From contig NC_080558.1 of the NCBI RefSeq assembly GCF_030253575.1, forward strand, positions 36,649,611-36,713,610: a stretch of DNA of 64,000 bases, written 5' to 3'. Position 1 is the stretch's first letter; every line of letters starts with the position of its first letter. The stretch is from Rhododendron vialii. Its lineage: Eukaryota > Streptophyta > Magnoliopsida > Ericales > Ericaceae. Both the position numbers and the translations under genes were made by a program. Below, piece after piece: positions 35,151-45,298 of the stretch. The notes below the pieces were generated by a model. It worked only from the letters and a program-made list of their open reading frames with translations. It did not search any database and was not told where the DNA came from.

Positions 35151-35154
35151 ATGA

Positions 35155-36820
35155 TTGACCGATGTGGAAATGAGCAATTCAAGCCGCACTAAATTCTCTT
35201 GCAAAAGGGAAGTATTTGGACTTGTAGTCCAAACCCCTGAAGGGATACAGCTTGTAGGATACAATTGGGTGTTTGTTCGAAATGGCAATGAGAAGAATGA
35301 AGTTGTGCGCTATAAAGCATGGCTTGTTGCACAAGGTTCCTCATAGAGACTTGGAATTGATTACGAGGAGACATACTCTCCCATAATAGATGCAATCACA
35401 TTTAGATTTTTAATCAGCTTAGTAGTCATGGAATATCTAGATATGCGCCTGATGGATGTAGTGACTGCATACTTATATCAATCACTAGATGCTGACATAT
35501 ACATGAAGGTCCTTGAAGGATATACTATGCCTGAACATACAAATCAAAACCTTGAAGTGTTTATTCTCTTAAGCTACAATGGATTGAAACAATTTGATCG
35601 TATGTGGTATAAATGGCTTAGTGATTATTTGCTAAAGAAAGGATATGAAAATGATCCTATTTGTTCATGTATTTTTATTAATAAATCAAACTCTGAATTT
35701 GCGATTATTGCGGTTTATGTTGATGATTTAAATCTCGTTGGAACTCTGAAAGAGCTTATAAAAATCGCAGAATATTTAAAGAAAGAGTTTAAAATGAAAG
35801 ATCTTGGCAAAACAAAGTATTGTTTCGGCCTGCAGATCGAGCATTTGCCAAATGAGATTCTAGTACATCAGCCGACATACACGGAAAAAGTCCTGAAGCA
35901 ATTTTATATGGATAAGGTACATCTTTTGAGTACGCCAATGATTGTTAGATTACTTGATGTGAACAAAGATCTGTTTTGACCTCTAGAAGAGGGAGAAGAT
36001 ATACTTGGCCCCGAAGTACCATATATGAGTGCAATCGATGCACTTATGTATCTGGCAAATTGTACAAGATCGGATATTGCATTTTCGGTCAATTTGTTGG
36101 CTTGATACAGTTTTGCTCCAACTCAGAGGCATTGGAAAGGAGTTAAACACATATTACGTTATCCCCAAGGAACGACTGATTTGGGCTTATTCTATTCAAA
36201 TGTATCAACATCACAATTAATCGGATATGCAGATGCTGATTATTTATCAAATCCACATAAAGTCCAATCACAAACAGGATATGTGTTCACTTGCAGTGGT
36301 ACTGCTATTTCGTGGCGTTCTATAAAGCAAACGTTGATTGCTACTTCTTCTAATCACTCTGAGATTATCGCAATTCATGAAATAAGTTGCGAATGTATTT
36401 GGTTGAGGTCTATGATTCAACACATTCGGAAAAAATGTGGATTGTCGTCAATCAAAGATCATTCGACATTATTTATCAGATTCACATAAAGCCCGATCAC
36501 AAACAGGATATGTGTTCACTTGCGGTGGTACTGCTATTTCGTGGCGTTCTGTAAAGCAAACGTTGACTGCTACTTCTTCTAATCACTCTGAGATTATCAC
36601 AATTTATGAAATAAGTCGCGAATGTATTTGGTTGACGTCTATGATTCAACACATTCAGGAAAAATGTGGATTGTCGTCAATCAAAGATCATCCGATATTA
36701 TTGTATGAAGATAATGCTGCATGTATCACACAGATCAAGGGAGGTTATATCAAAGGAGACAGAACTAAGCACAAATCACCAAAATTCTTCTACACTCATG
36801 ACCTTCAAAAAAAATGGTGA
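35155..36820 (+). pseudogene. Copia reverse transcriptase and RNase H
   Basis: VGYNWVFVRN, YKAWLVAQG, GIDYEETYSP and the catalytic YVDDLNLVG identify RT. KYCFGLQIEH, PYMSAIDALMYLANCTRSD and YADADYLSNP lead into RNase H. Stops occur at about 35344, 35978 and 36103. RNase H contains an in-frame 228-bp duplication (from 36242 and from 36470) and closes at about 36820. Some motifs differ from functional elements, and the enzyme cannot be made as one piece. Confidence 0.88.
36242..36697 (+). repeat. Internal 228-bp tandem duplication in RNase H
   Basis: ATTTATCAAATCCACATAAAG at 36242 recurs as ATTTATCAGATTCACATAAAG at 36470. About 228 bp follow in both, including ACAAACAGGATATGTGTTCA and CATTTCGTGGCGTTC-type blocks. 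The copies differ at several sites, so the duplication is not recent. Confidence 0.85.
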
Positions 36821-37181
36821 TATTGATGTTTAGCAGATATGGTCTAGTGACAATCTGGCAGACTTATTCATTAAGGCATTACCAGCCACAACATTCAAGA
36901 AGTTAGTAAACAGTATTGGAATGTGTCGACTCAAAGATTTATCTTGCAGCATTGAGGGGGAGTCAATAACTTGAAAATGATTACACTCTTTTTCCTTAGT
37001 CTAAGGTTTTATCCCACTGGGTTTTCCTTAGCAAAGGTTTTAATGAGGCAATTTAAAGACTAAAGTCATATTGCAAGAGATACAAGAATATATGTTGCAC
37101 TCTTTTTCCTTCATCAAAGGTTTTTCCCATAGGGTTTTCCTTGGCAAGGTTTTAATGAGGCATATTTTTAGCATGTGATCA

Positions 37182-37193
37182 TCCAAGGGGGAG
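37182..37193 (+). other. Polypurine tract
   Basis: CCAAGGGGGAG sits directly before the 3' LTR. A similar GAGGGGGAG lies near 36953, and the sequence between has two copies of a CCTT-AAGGTTTT-CCCA motif common before Copia 3' LTRs. Confidence 0.7.
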
Positions 37194-37546
37194 TGTTAGA
37201 AAAGTCTTGCTAAGTTGGATGATCACATTAAAGGAAATGGGTGGAATAGTAGTACACGTTGTTAGTTAGGGAACATAGTTAATTCTGTGGGGTCTCTCTC
37301 TCATTAATCATCATCTCCCCCATTTTCCTATAAATGTAGATGTAATTGAGAGATATGTAGAGTATGAATATCAATGAGAAAGAAAAGGCATAGAGCAAAA
37401 AAGAGAAACACTGAGTATAATATATTAGATCCTGAAGATCTACTTTGCTCTTGATAGTTCCTGGAGAAACTATCCTTCTATATATTTGTGTCCACCTCTT
37501 AATTTAGTTTCTGCAATCTTATTTATTTTGCGCTAGTTTTATAACA
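37194..37546 (+). repeat. Copia 3' LTR
   Basis: 353 bp, TGTTAGAAAAGTC to GTTTTATAACA, followed by the AAAAC target duplication. It differs from the 5' LTR at about 20 positions. Confidence 0.93.
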
Positions 37547-37551
37547 AAAAC

Positions 37552-38645
37552 AAAATAATGTCAATTATTGTACTTTCAAAAAGCCGATTTTTGGAGTTTT
37601 ATCTTGATATTTCTAGAAATATTTGAGTAAAAGTGTAAAAAATTTATTTTTCTGATTTTTCTTGTTGAGACGAATCAATAATTCACAAAAATTTAGCGCA
37701 AAATTGACGAACATGATTTTTTTTTTTTAAATAAGGACAACTCTCAAAAAGTTTAGAGGAAGCCTTAGCCAATGGTTGAGATGTAGTGTCAAATGTTATG
37801 TGTGCGGAACCCACTCCATTGATTTCCATAGTTGAGATGTAGTGTCAAATGTTGTGTGTGCCAAACCGACCCTTTTACTTTATATCCTCCAAACTATAGC
37901 AAATGTATTTATGTCGTTTCTAAACTTTTGAACCAAACTAATTCATCTCCAACTATTGAGAAGGTTGCAATCGAGTCCATTTGACGTTTGCTCTCAAAGA
38001 CTGACTCTGGGAGTCTGGAGACAAAATCAGCTTCTCACCCTCATGGCTGAGATGCTTCCAGTAGGAGTGTAGGACCCTTAACTTTCGCTCTCGACCCTTG
38101 CTCTTGCGAAGCTTAATAGTTTGAAATATTTTTGAAAAACATTTTTCATTCGCATCTTGCTCATGCACGCATTATGTAACTTAGTTTATTATACTAAGTT
38201 TCGGCATATTAGAGATCCATAATCTAGGTTTGTCGGGCTAGCAACTGAAAAGATTTTTCTTAGATGGATCAAGCTACGAAACTAGGGGTCGGCATAATCC
38301 TCGTATAGTTTATAGTACACTCCCTAGCTATGTGCTTTCGTTTTTTCCACTTTGTTTTCTGCTCTCTTTCTTCTTCTTGCTCATCTATTTTTATCATAAT
38401 CAGATCTTCGGGCCAGCTTGCGCACATTTCGTCTATTTTTTCTGTGAGAGAATTAATGGTAAGGAAAAAGTCGATTTTGCCCTTAACTTTGACAGTTCAA
38501 ATATGCATGTGATAGAAACCGTCTATTTGGACAGAACACATAAAATATAGACTTTATTGCAACTATCTTAGTAATCGGTGTTTCCGGTAGTAAATAAGTT
38601 GTGAGAAAAAATTTATAGCAATAATGTTATTAGGTGTTTCCGGTT
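37552..38645. other. Intergenic, no gene recognised
   Basis: About 37770-37865 holds a two-copy repeat (TTGAGATGTAGTGTCAAATG at about 37777 and 37833). About 38080-38210 contains CTCGACCCTTGCTCTTGCG-type words similar to 930-1020. No coding exon. Confidence 0.5.
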
Positions 38646-38990
38646 AGGGGTGTGCAAAAAACCCGAGACCCGACCCGACCCGACCCGAAGGGTTTCGGGG
38701 CGGGGCCGAACATGTGGGTTCGGTCGGGTACAGGTTTATTTTTTTGTAAAAAATCAGTTTTCAGTTCGGGGCTCGGGGTGCTGTTTTTCTTATCCGACCC
38801 GACCCGATCAAAACCGACAAATTCATATAGATCACTTCGGTTTTGGTCGGACCCGACCCAACCCAAAAAATCGGGCACGTGGACGGTTATTCCCACTTGT
38901 TCGGGTTCGGGGCCCAAAAAAATTGATACCCAACATGTCAGGTCGAGGTCGGAGCCGACCCCGACCCGTCCGACCCCGTGCACACTATAT
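38646..38990. repeat. GACCC/GGGTC-rich repeat with GGGTGTGCA ends
   Basis: It starts AGGGGTGTGCAAAAAACCCG and ends CCGTGCACACTAT, with CCCGACCCGACCCG and GGTCGGGTAC words between. The ends are roughly inverted. Open frames on both strands are artefacts of the composition. Confidence 0.65.
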
Positions 38991-39988
38991 TTCCGGTAGT
39001 GAATAAGTTGCAGATGATTTTTTTTTTTCTCAAGACGAATGTGTCCTAAAATCATATCAATCCATATCCGATTACTGTGATTTTTGGTCTTATCAACATT
39101 CTTGTTGAGCGCTAAAAAATAAACGATTCCAATTATCAAGATGACATGCACCCAAAAAAAAAAAAAACCACAACAAGCCGAAACTGAACCGTACTTCTTT
39201 TGAACAAATCATGACACTTAAATTGTTTATATTGAAGAAGCTACTCTTCTCGACTGCTAGTGAGATGCATGTGGAAGCTATGGACTTTATTCTTCCGGTA
39301 CCATTAGAATATGTCCGAGAAATGGAGCTTCCCTCCACTTTCGCTGCTTGGATTTTCCTCCCTCCATCAAAGATTTTAAACTCACTAATAACTCCATTTT
39401 GTAGTACTACTTTGTTAGGTTTGCTACCTTACCACATGCCCACAAGAATCCATTTTTTAGTGCGTACACATTTCTAGCTTCTTCTTTTTTAGCAAAAAAT
39501 TAATTAAGAAACTTGACAAAAGATACATCAAATCGGAGGAAGGAGAGGGGAATCCAACCAAAGGTTGAATGAAAACACAAAAACCACCCAACTACGACAC
39601 TATGAGTTGAGTTTTGTTCACCCTTCACTTAATATGGTGAACATTACCTTCATTTCTATTGGTTAAAATAGTGTGTATCTCACTACAAAGTGTTGTCATG
39701 CTTACCAAAAGTGTATTACAGGAGGTGAGACCTGCACCATTTCAACTAAAAAGATGGAGGATAATGTTCACACTTTTAAGAAGGGTCAACAAGATTGCAT
39801 TTACTATAATAATGCCCAAACATCTGTCAACAGGTGGGGTCAACACCCAAACACCATCTTTCGACATAACGGACACAAAAACGATCAGGGCTAAGAAATC
39901 CTCATCTGCAAGTAGGGTCAGTACGTACACAATTAGTGAAAGAGTTTGGATGTGTGCAGAATAGATCCACCACAACCCCCGCCAACCA
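38991..39988. other. Intergenic, fragments of dispersed repeats
   Basis: About 39265-39340 matches about 6335-6400. About 39905-39965 (TCTGCAAGTAGGGTCAGTA) matches about 42098-42165. No supported gene. Confidence 0.5.
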
Positions 39989-40016
39989 CCCCCCCCCCCC
40001 CCCCCCCCCCCCCCCC
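39989..40016. repeat. Poly-C tract, 28 bp
   Basis: The second long C run in the window. Exact length uncertain. Confidence 0.9.
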
Positions 40017-40129
40017 GAAATACCCTGATTTTTTAATTTCTTTCTTTATTTAATTATTTTTATTTAATTTATTTAATTTCTATAAATACACCCTTTCTAT
40101 ATTAAAAAATATAATTCAAAAATTAAGTG

Positions 40130-40430
40130 CTCAGACTTTTAATTCACTTGAACCGCGGAAAAAATTGTATTTTTTTATCATTTTATTCTAAATGGTCATA
40201 ATGAATTTTTTGCTCTGAGGCCTTTCAACGAAAACTCATTATTTAGTTTCAGGGCTCTCTTAGGGTGCCCATTGAAAAGTCTTAGAGTCAAAAAAAATTT
40301 AGGATGAAATGATCAGAAAAATAACATCTTTGTACCGGTTCAAATGGATTGAAAATTGAAATACTTATTTTTTACTCCGTTTATATATTAAAAAATATAG
40401 TTAAAAATTAATCCGACTATTATTTTTTCT

Positions 40431-40463
<33 letters not shown>

Positions 40464-41030
40464 ATAAGTCTTTCAATTTTCAATCCGTTTGAATCAGTGC
40501 AAAGATGTTATTTTTCTGATCATTTCATCCTAAATGGTCGTAATAAATTTTTTGCTCCAAGGCCTTTCAATGGATACCCTAAGAGAACCCTGAAACTAAA
40601 TAATAAGTCTTAGGGTGTTCGTTGAAAGGAAACAACTAAAGAAAAGAATTGAAAATTAGAAAAAAAAGAATAAAAGAAAAAAAAGAAAGAAAGATTAAAA
40701 CTGGAAAGAAGGAGGGGGGGAGGTGTTGGGGTTAAAACAGGAAAAAAAGGAAAAAAAAAACAGTCAGATTAATTTTTAACTATATTTTTTAATTTATAAA
40801 CGGTGTAAAATAAATAAGTCTTTCAATTTTTAATCTGTTTGAACCGGTGCAAAAATGTTATTTTTCTGACCATTTCATCATAAATGGTCGTAATAAATTT
40901 TTGGCTCTAAAGCTTTTCAATGGGCACCCTAAGACCCTTTCAATTGGCACTCTAAGAAAACTCTAAAACTAAATAAAAAGTCTTAGGGTGCTCGTGGAAA
41001 GGTCTTAGAGCCAAAAATTTACTACGACTA
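40130..41030. repeat. Complex foldback made of four copies of a 120-bp unit
   Basis: A unit with AATGTTATTTTTCTGA-CCATTTCAT and AAATGGTCGTAATAAATTTTT occurs in direct orientation near 40140-40230, 40470-40600 and 40805-40960, and inverted near 40250-40365. TTAAAAATTAATCC-type blocks on both sides extend the palindrome. A (TA)n run at about 40434-40457 lies at the inner axis. It is non-coding, and outer limits are unclear. Confidence 0.75.
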
Positions 41031-41094
41031 TTTATGATTCTAAGATTGTGGCTCGATTTATCTTTCAATCTTAGAATTAATGAAAAACTATTTT

Positions 41095-41870
41095 AAAGTT
41101 CAAAATAGTTTTCCATTGATTATAAGATTGTCTTTCAATTTCAAGCAAGTATTATAGCACAATGTAGTTCACAAATTTTCCCTCAAACACCAGATTCCCA
41201 AAATGAGAGATTCCTTCATAATGTGAAAATTCTTCTCCAACCGCCCTGATATTATTCACTAATTGTATATTAATTTGTAATTAATTCACTACAATCATGC
41301 AGTGTGTGTACGTACTGTGTATGTACTCGGGTAGTCTCAACTTTCAAGTCATAGGACCCACCATACACGAGGAGGAAGCAAATAGGATTCCATATTTCCA
41401 TAATGGTTCCTTGAACATACAGCTGTTTACGAAGATGAATCGCGATCATATTTCGGATGATTCGAATGTTAGTAAAGCTTCTCTAAGAATTCTTCTCTAA
41501 GAAAATTTAATTTAAATCCGAACCATCTAAAATCAAAATGAATAGTCCGAGAACGTGTAACTCAATAAATAAGAGATTTATGGAAGCCTTTCTAAATAAG
41601 CCAAACCCCTTATTAATAAATGGTGTTTCGGCCCTATCAAGTGTTCCATGACGGAAAAGATATATAAAAGTGCTAATGATATTCCAACATCTCCCGTGAG
41701 ACATAGTACTAATGATGAGAATATGTGTTTTTGAAGCCTTTGTGTCAAATCATTTGAAAGCCTGCCTACAGGCTACAACTAGCATGATTAATTTATACAT
41801 GCTCCGACATTCAGCTCTTCTCTATACAATATATCTGGTAGGGGTATATTAGTCTTTTTCCATGCCCCTT
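41095..41870. repeat. Local duplication, copy 1 (empty-site copy)
   Basis: It shares with 42280-43660 the ordered blocks TAGTTTTCCATTGATTATAAG, AATGTAGTTCACAAATTTTC, CATAGGACCCACCATAC, GCAAATAGGATTCCATAT, TCTAAAATCAAAATG and ATATTCCAACATCTCCC. It lacks both MITEs present in copy 2, so it shows the pre-insertion sites. Confidence 0.8.
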
Positions 41871-42342
41871 TTTCATGTATTACGAATTAGTTTTCTTCTT
41901 TTCATATCTAGAGGAATTCCATAAAAACTAGTCCATGACACGAGACTTATTTGCCCTAATGGTCACTGAACCGTAATTCTCCGTACCTTTTTTTATTCGG
42001 GAAAATTTATGTTATATACCTTTTATTTTCAGTGACAATTTACTTTGGTCCTTCAAGTTTTAATTTGAACAAATATATATGTGAAAATGGAGTAGTTATC
42101 TGCAAGTGAGGTCAGTATGTACACAATTAGGGAAAGAGTTTGGTTGTGTGGAGAATAGATCGAGTTCCAAATGAAGTAGTTATGGGGGAAATAGATTATG
42201 ATGTGTTTTTGAATCATTTCCTATCATGACTTGGTAATAATCGATCACATGCAACATAATAGTATTTTGAAAGTGCTTGAGGTAAAATAGTTTTTCGTTG
42301 ATTCTAAGATTGTGGCTCGATTTATCTTTCAATTTCAAAAAG

Positions 42343-42473
42343 GGAAAATGACGATTCAAGACATATTTTGATAATTAATACTCATCAATAATATGCTAAG
42401 AACATTTGTTAATACTGAAAATGTCTTTGATGGATATTAATTATCAAAATACGTCATTGACCGTTATTTTTCC
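42343..42473. mobile_element. MITE family M1, copy 2
   Basis: Same family as 14935-15054: starts GGAAAATGACGATTCAAGAC, ends GTCATTGACCGTTATTTTTCC, shares TTTGATAATTAAT arms and GATGGATATTAATTATC. Absent from the matching point in copy 1 of the local duplication (near 41142). Confidence 0.82.
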
Positions 42474-42753
42474 TTTTAAGAAAGTATTATGGGATAATGT
42501 AGTTTACAAATTTTCCCTCAAACGCCAGATTCCCAAAATGAAGGATTCATAATGTGAAAATTCGGCTCCAAACGCCCTGATATTATTTCACTAATTATAT
42601 ATTAATTTTGTATTTGATTCACATTTTCTTTTTTTAACTCCTCAATGTTCTCATACATATTTTCACTACAATCATACAGTCACTACATAAAAAAACACAT
42701 TCGGTAGTGTGCATACTTACTTGGGTAGTTTCGAGTCATAGGACCCATCATAC

Positions 42754-42959
42754 TTGGGACTCGGATCCTCTCCATTTTCCTCGGACTAGTTTGGTCCATT
42801 TGGATGCATCCGAGCTTGGATTTTAAATGAGTGTTTTTTTATTTTATATTTTTTTTAAAAACACCCATTTAAATATGAGCTGTCCAAAACACTTTTGGAC
42901 GGCTCGGATGTATCAAATGGACCGAACTTGTCCGGGGAAAATGGACAGGATCCGCCCCC
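42754..42959. mobile_element. MITE family M2 (206 bp)
   Basis: Left GGGACTCGGATCCTCTCC and complement of right GGGGCGGATCCTGTCC are inverted repeats extended through CATTTTCC. CATAC flanks both sides (42749-42753 and 42960-42964) but occurs once in the duplicate near 41371-41376. That supports insertion with a 4-5 bp target duplication. Confidence 0.85.
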
Positions 42960-43660
42960 CATACCTGGAGGAAAGCAAATAGGATTCCATATATCCTTTA
43001 TTACTAATTAAATTGAGAAAATATTTTTAACGGAAAAACCAAAAGTGTTTTGGACGGTCTAGATGTTATTGATATTTTTCCGAAAAGAGTTTAAACTCTG
43101 CAAAATTTAATTTAAGTCCAGACCGTCTAAAACCGAAATGGACGACCGAGATCACGCGACTCGTGAACAAGAGATTTTCGAGAAGTCTTCGTGAATAAGC
43201 CAACCTCTAACTCCTATTAATAATAGTTATTAGAAGTGATAATGATATTCCAACATCTCCCTTAAGATCAGACATTATTGGCTTTGTTCGTTTTGCATTT
43301 TTGGATATTTTAGTTTTGGTACTAGGTGGAGAAAGAAACAGGATAATAATTAGAGAAATGGGTACTAAGTAGAGAGAGATAGAGAGAAAAATGAAGGCAA
43401 TAATTGAAAAAATATAGTAATAATTGAAAAGAAAAATAAAATAATAATTAAAAAATAAAACTACTAAAACAAGTAAAATGTGAAACCAACAAGGCTATTG
43501 TTTCTTTTGTTAATGATGTGTTTTAGGACCCTTGGCGTCAAATCATTTGAAAGCGTACAGGCTACAGTTAGCATGCATTATTTATATGCTCCGATATTCA
43601 GCTGCCATGATTAACATTTATTTATTATAGGCCTCTCTCCTGTCATTTTACAAGTGAGAA

Positions 43661-44290
43661 TCACACTCATATTAATCTACTACGTAAACACACAAGTCAA
43701 AGATCAATTAACACATGAATAAGGTGGTAGAAGTACTATTTTACAATGAATAGCAAATATGTTTAATTTAAACTTCACTTAGAGCATTATTTTCTCAGTT
43801 CCATTTTCATTGTTCATTTTTTTTTGTCTCTTTTGTACGTGTCTGTTTTCTATATGTTTTAATCGATAATGTTTTTCATTATTTCGGCAACTCTGTATTA
43901 TATATAAAACAAATTAAAATCTATTAAATAAAATTTTTATTATATACTTTTCGAGATCCACATCGAAAGATATAGACAATATACACACACAAAAAAAAAA
44001 CAAATGTATAATAGATAATAAAAATGGGACGAAATAAGTACAATTTATTGATAAAAAGTAGTAACTTGTTCACTTACTCATTCAAATTGAATTTTACCTA
44101 GACATTCTTTTCTTTAGCGTGTTTTGTGAGATAAATAATTGGAATGATTATATATAGGGCTAGGAGTTGGCGTGCAAGCGGGGGCTAGGTTCTTGCACAT
44201 CTCTCAATTATTTTGTTATTTTTGTTACATTTTTAGGTTTTGTTGCTAAAATTTATGAAGAATGGTCCTCTCAAAATCGGGTTGTTATTA
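43661..44290. other. Intergenic, AT-rich
   Basis: No gene or bounded element recognised. Confidence 0.5.
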
Positions 44291-44510
44291 CTCCTTTCGT
44301 CCCAAATTTTTTGTCCGGTCCGTAAAACGGAGTGTTAAAAATAATGTAATTTTTTCAAGAAAAAATTTAAACTTTTTTCACAAATTAAAAATACTCATTG
44401 ATATTTAGTAGTAAGTTGTTGAAAACTTTTGATTTTTTCTTGCAAAAATTATAGTATTATTTTTATCACTTCGTTTTACGAACCAGATAAAAAATTTGAT
44501 ACGGAAAGAG
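44291..44510. mobile_element. Stowaway-type MITE, copy 1
   Basis: Ends CTCCTTTCGTCCCAAATTTT and, on the complement, CTCTTTCCGTATCAAATTTT, flanked by TA on both sides (44289-44290 and 44511-44512). The CTCC-TCCGTCCC motif is the hallmark of plant Stowaway elements mobilised by Tc1/Mariner transposases. Confidence 0.88.
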
Positions 44511-44546
44511 TACATAAGAACGATAATATTTTATTGTTAATATATA

Positions 44547-44782
44547 CTCCATCCGTCCCAATTTACTTGTTCCAATTCTATTCTAACTGGATTAAAAAAC
44601 TCGTTATATCTTTAAATTGGTAATGAATTTTATATCCAATATGGATCTTGTTTGATAGATCTCGATTTGTTCTATAATACAATGTTTTCAAAATTACCTA
44701 AAATATTATAAATTATAAGATATAATCAATCGAAAAATGGCACGAACTCCCAAAAATGACAATTAAATTGGGACGGAGGGAG
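44547..44782. mobile_element. Stowaway-type MITE, copy 2
   Basis: Ends CTCCATCCGTCCCAATTTAC and, on the complement, CTCCCTCCGTCCCAATTTAA, with TA at 44545-44546 and 44783-44784. It lies 36 bp from the first Stowaway, about 0.5 kb upstream of the hydrolase gene. Confidence 0.93.
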
Positions 44783-45243
44783 TAAATATCAGTGATTTGA
44801 TCCCTCCGCAGTAAGATTCCTGCGTTCGCCACCGTAAAGGGCGGAAATGGCCCACACGCTCCCACAGCATGATGGCATGACTACGACAGAAGTAAAAGGG
44901 ATTGGACGTGTAGTACTGGGGGTTGGTAGACAGAAGCCGATGATGCCGTGCTGTCGAAATAAAAACGCCGAACGTTATCTTTTTGAGAGGAGAAAAAACA
45001 AAGGACGAGAATAGAAACGTGGCCAAGCCTCCCACGTCACAAGAAAAAATTATCACCTACGGCTGCCACCCACTTTTTACTCCCTCCCGCCTGAAACAAA
45101 CAATGGAAAAAATTGGAGAGGCGCCCCCCACAGCTGCTGCAGGCAATGCTCCTGTACGTGACGGCGATTATGCCGCACGTGGCACACGTGGCAGCCCTCA
45201 CCCATTGTCATCACACGTCATCATCTCCATCTCCATCACCAGC

Positions 45244-45252
45244 CTATAAATA
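45244..45252 (+). promoter_or_regulatory. TATA box of the alpha/beta-hydrolase gene
   Basis: CTATAAATA lies 47 bp before the ATG at 45299, predicting a leader of only about 20-25 nt. Upstream, CACGTGGC and ACACGTCA words (G-box/ACGT cores) at about 45177-45220 suggest bZIP-type regulation. The dead duplicate lacks this box. Confidence 0.65.
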
Positions 45253-45298
45253 CGGAGGAGGATCTGCGCAACAGCTCGTTGCCTCCGGAAACCAAATT

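Larger units (their letters stand above)
26495..37546 (+). mobile_element. Ty1/Copia LTR retrotransposon, degenerate, with nested insertions
   Basis: LTRs at 26495-26848 and 37194-37546 begin TG and end CA. They are flanked by the 5-bp duplication AAAAC at 26490-26494 and 37547-37551. Domain order GAG, protease, integrase, RT, RNase H defines Copia. The 11-kb length reflects later insertions: a MITE, two Helitrons, a solo LTR and SINE-like pieces. Coding parts carry stops and frameshifts, so the element is dead. By hand alignment the LTRs differ at about 20 positions plus a one-base gap in about 353 columns, so the insertion is old but not ancient. Confidence 0.92.
42280..43660. repeat. Local duplication, copy 2 (with two MITEs)
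   Basis: Direct-orientation partner of 41095-41870, lengthened by MITEs at 42343-42473 and 42754-42959 and by smaller insertions. The two copies are diverged but colinear. Confidence 0.8.

Noticed and set aside
38630..39151. Long frames rich in Arg, Pro and Gly on both strands
   Set aside because: Artefact of the GACCC/GGGTC repeat; no motif.
39659..39975. Overlapping frames on both strands
   Set aside because: No recognisable domain and shared repeat sequence with about 42.1 kb.
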